From: Cyclobacteriaceae bacterium
Lineage (GTDB): Bacteria > Bacteroidota > Bacteroidia > Cytophagales > Cyclobacteriaceae
Direction: 5' to 3'
DNA length: 64,000 nt
Assembly: GCA_022842845.1 (NCBI GenBank)
Contig: JALHOT010000003.1
Coordinates: 1 to 64,000, forward strand
In this document: piece after piece, positions 63,075 to 64,000 of the stretch
How the letters are laid out: each line of letters starts with the position of its first letter
Position numbering within the stretch: position 1 is the first letter of the stretch
Position numbers and translations under genes: made by a program
The notes under the pieces: model-generated
What the model was told of the DNA's origin: nothing
The model's database searches: none
Seen by the model: only the letters and a program-made list of their open reading frames with translations

Positions 63075-64000
63075 ATGAGAAGATTTTCACTGTTTGCCTT
63101 TGCTTTGATGCTGGCCTCGCAAGTGCAGGCACAATTCATTGTGAACAATGGCATTAGCATGACTAACAACACCAACATTGTTACCAACGGTGATTGGGTG
63201 AATAATGCCGGATCCATTACCAAAAACGATGGAATCATTACCACTTCTGAAACTTTTACGAATAATGGAACGCTCGATCCTGCTAGCACAGGGGGGTTCG
63301 TTTTAAATTATTCTACTAACAAAACTTTCAGCCCAGGGGGTACCAGCTTTGGTTTCTTAACCAAGGCAGGTACTGGTAATGCTACCATCATAGGCCAGTT
63401 TACCGTACGCGATAGTCTATCGTTGCAAGGTGGGCTCTTAACACCGGCCTCACCCACCGATTTAATTACAGTGGCAGAAACAGGTTCCGTGATTAGTGTT
63501 CCAGGGTCATTTGTAGATGGGGGCAATTTAGTGCGCAATGGAACTGGCGATTTATTCTTCCCGGTGGGAAAAGACGGAATCGAATTGCCCATCACTTTTT
63601 TGAATGTACGGGGAACTAACCCAAGCGTAACCGTTGAAGTGATTGATGCCCCCGCGGGGTACAGTGCTGGAGCCGGCATCGATGCCTTAATTGCTTTTCC
63701 TTACGCCTGGAGTACCACAAAATCGAATGTAGCCGATACAGCTTCTTACGTTGAAGTACAATACCCAAATACTTTACCCAATGCCACAAATGGAATTCTT
63801 ACAAGAAAAGTAGGAACAGCAAGTTATGAAGGTATGGGAGCCCGAATTTATTCAAACACGGGCGGTCTTGTGCGAATTCGTAGCTATTCACGTGGTTTAC
63901 AAGGTTTATTTTCTGTGGCCAGAGGCTTTGCAGGCAATCTTGAAACCGACTCACTGGCACTGGTTGATTTCTATAATGCCACAGGCGCCACTGCCTGGAC
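63075..64000 (+). CDS. Exported surface protein, N-terminal part (cut by window end)
   Basis: The ATG at 63075 opens a frame that runs off the window after about 308 residues. A signal peptide (MRRFSLFAFALMLASQVQAQ) is followed by beta-strand-rich sequence with TNNTNIVTNGDWVNNAGSI, GTGDLFFPVGKDG and DAPAGYSAGAGIDAL, a style common in large Bacteroidota cell-surface proteins that often end with a T9SS or gliding-related sorting domain. That end lies beyond the window. It follows paralogue 3 by 77 bases and may be part of the same surface locus. Confidence 0.7.
   Translation, partial: MRRFSLFAFALMLASQVQAQFIVNNGISMTNNTNIVTNGDWVNNAGSITKNDGIITTSETFTNNGTLDPASTGGFVLNYSTNKTFSPGGTSFGFLTKAGTGNATIIGQFTVRDSLSLQGGLLTPASPTDLITVAETGSVISVPGSFVDGGNLVRNGTGDLFFPVGKDGIELPITFLNVRGTNPSVTVEVIDAPAGYSAGAGIDALIAFPYAWSTTKSNVADTASYVEVQYPNTLPNATNGILTRKVGTASYEGMGARIYSNTGGLVRIRSYSRGLQGLFSVARGFAGNLETDSLALVDFYNATGATAW

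Noticed and set aside
1-64000. CRISPR arrays
   Set aside because: No run of evenly spaced identical repeats of 25-40 bases with unique spacers was found; the repeats present are att-related or protein-coding.

Overview
The window is a bacterial chromosome segment, most likely from the phylum Bacteroidota and probably a Cytophagales-type organism. The clues are a giant secreted protein with a type IX secretion (Por) C-terminal sorting domain, a TonB receptor with an N-terminal carboxypeptidase-regulatory-like domain, a histidine kinase with a periplasmic two-component-regulator propeller, a LytS/LytTR pair, PafA-type phosphatase, WG-repeat and tail-fibre-like surface proteins, and weak Shine-Dalgarno sequences. 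No complete rRNA, tRNA or CRISPR array was seen, and no transposase or integrase gene.

Layout. (1) Bases 1-4.2 kb hold the right end of a phage-like element: a compact set of membrane and peptidoglycan-active genes (annexin-like, peptidoglycan-binding, GH108 muramidase, L,D-transpeptidase-like, spike-like), then a convergent class III cyclase-like gene and a cluster of GGCAA repeats. (2) From 4.2 to 32.4 kb lies the most striking structure. Four direct copies of a core (ccagcgggatcacaa, resembling a tRNA 3' end) fused to a hairpin sit at about 4200, 15886, 23289 and 32404. Related repeat blocks flank them in a consistent order, so three segments each read as a complete element: attL, one functional cargo on the minus strand, attR. 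None of the three contains a recognisable recombinase.

The three cargoes are: 4.2-15.9 kb, a Zur-type zinc-limitation cluster (Cys/His-rich small protein, TonB receptor, lipoproteins, MerC-like protein, COG0523 GTPase, Fur-family regulator, DUF1826, and a DUF3526-type ABC transporter) behind a 27-bp palindrome; 15.9-23.3 kb, a MacAB-TolC-like efflux system with its own LytS/LytTR two-component system; 23.3-32.4 kb, a three-gene exported system of a caspase-fold protease, a 1882-residue propeller protein and a membrane-anchored beta-sandwich protein.

From 32.4 kb onward the gene content looks like ordinary chromosome: a radical SAM/SPASM protein, a copper unit (HMA-AraC fusion, CopA, HMA chaperone), a P-loop NTPase with a membrane partner, a dTDP-4-dehydrorhamnose reductase-like SDR, a hybrid sensor kinase, an amino-acid permease, PafA phosphatase, a WG/TPR protein, an aldehyde dehydrogenase, HtrA and Hsp20. 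The last 9 kb encode three paralogous tail-fibre-like exported proteins (54997-62997) and the start of another exported protein cut by the window edge.

Start codons were checked against the sequence. Several longer open frames begin at non-ATG codons, and the ATG start fitting the neighbouring gene junctions is given instead.
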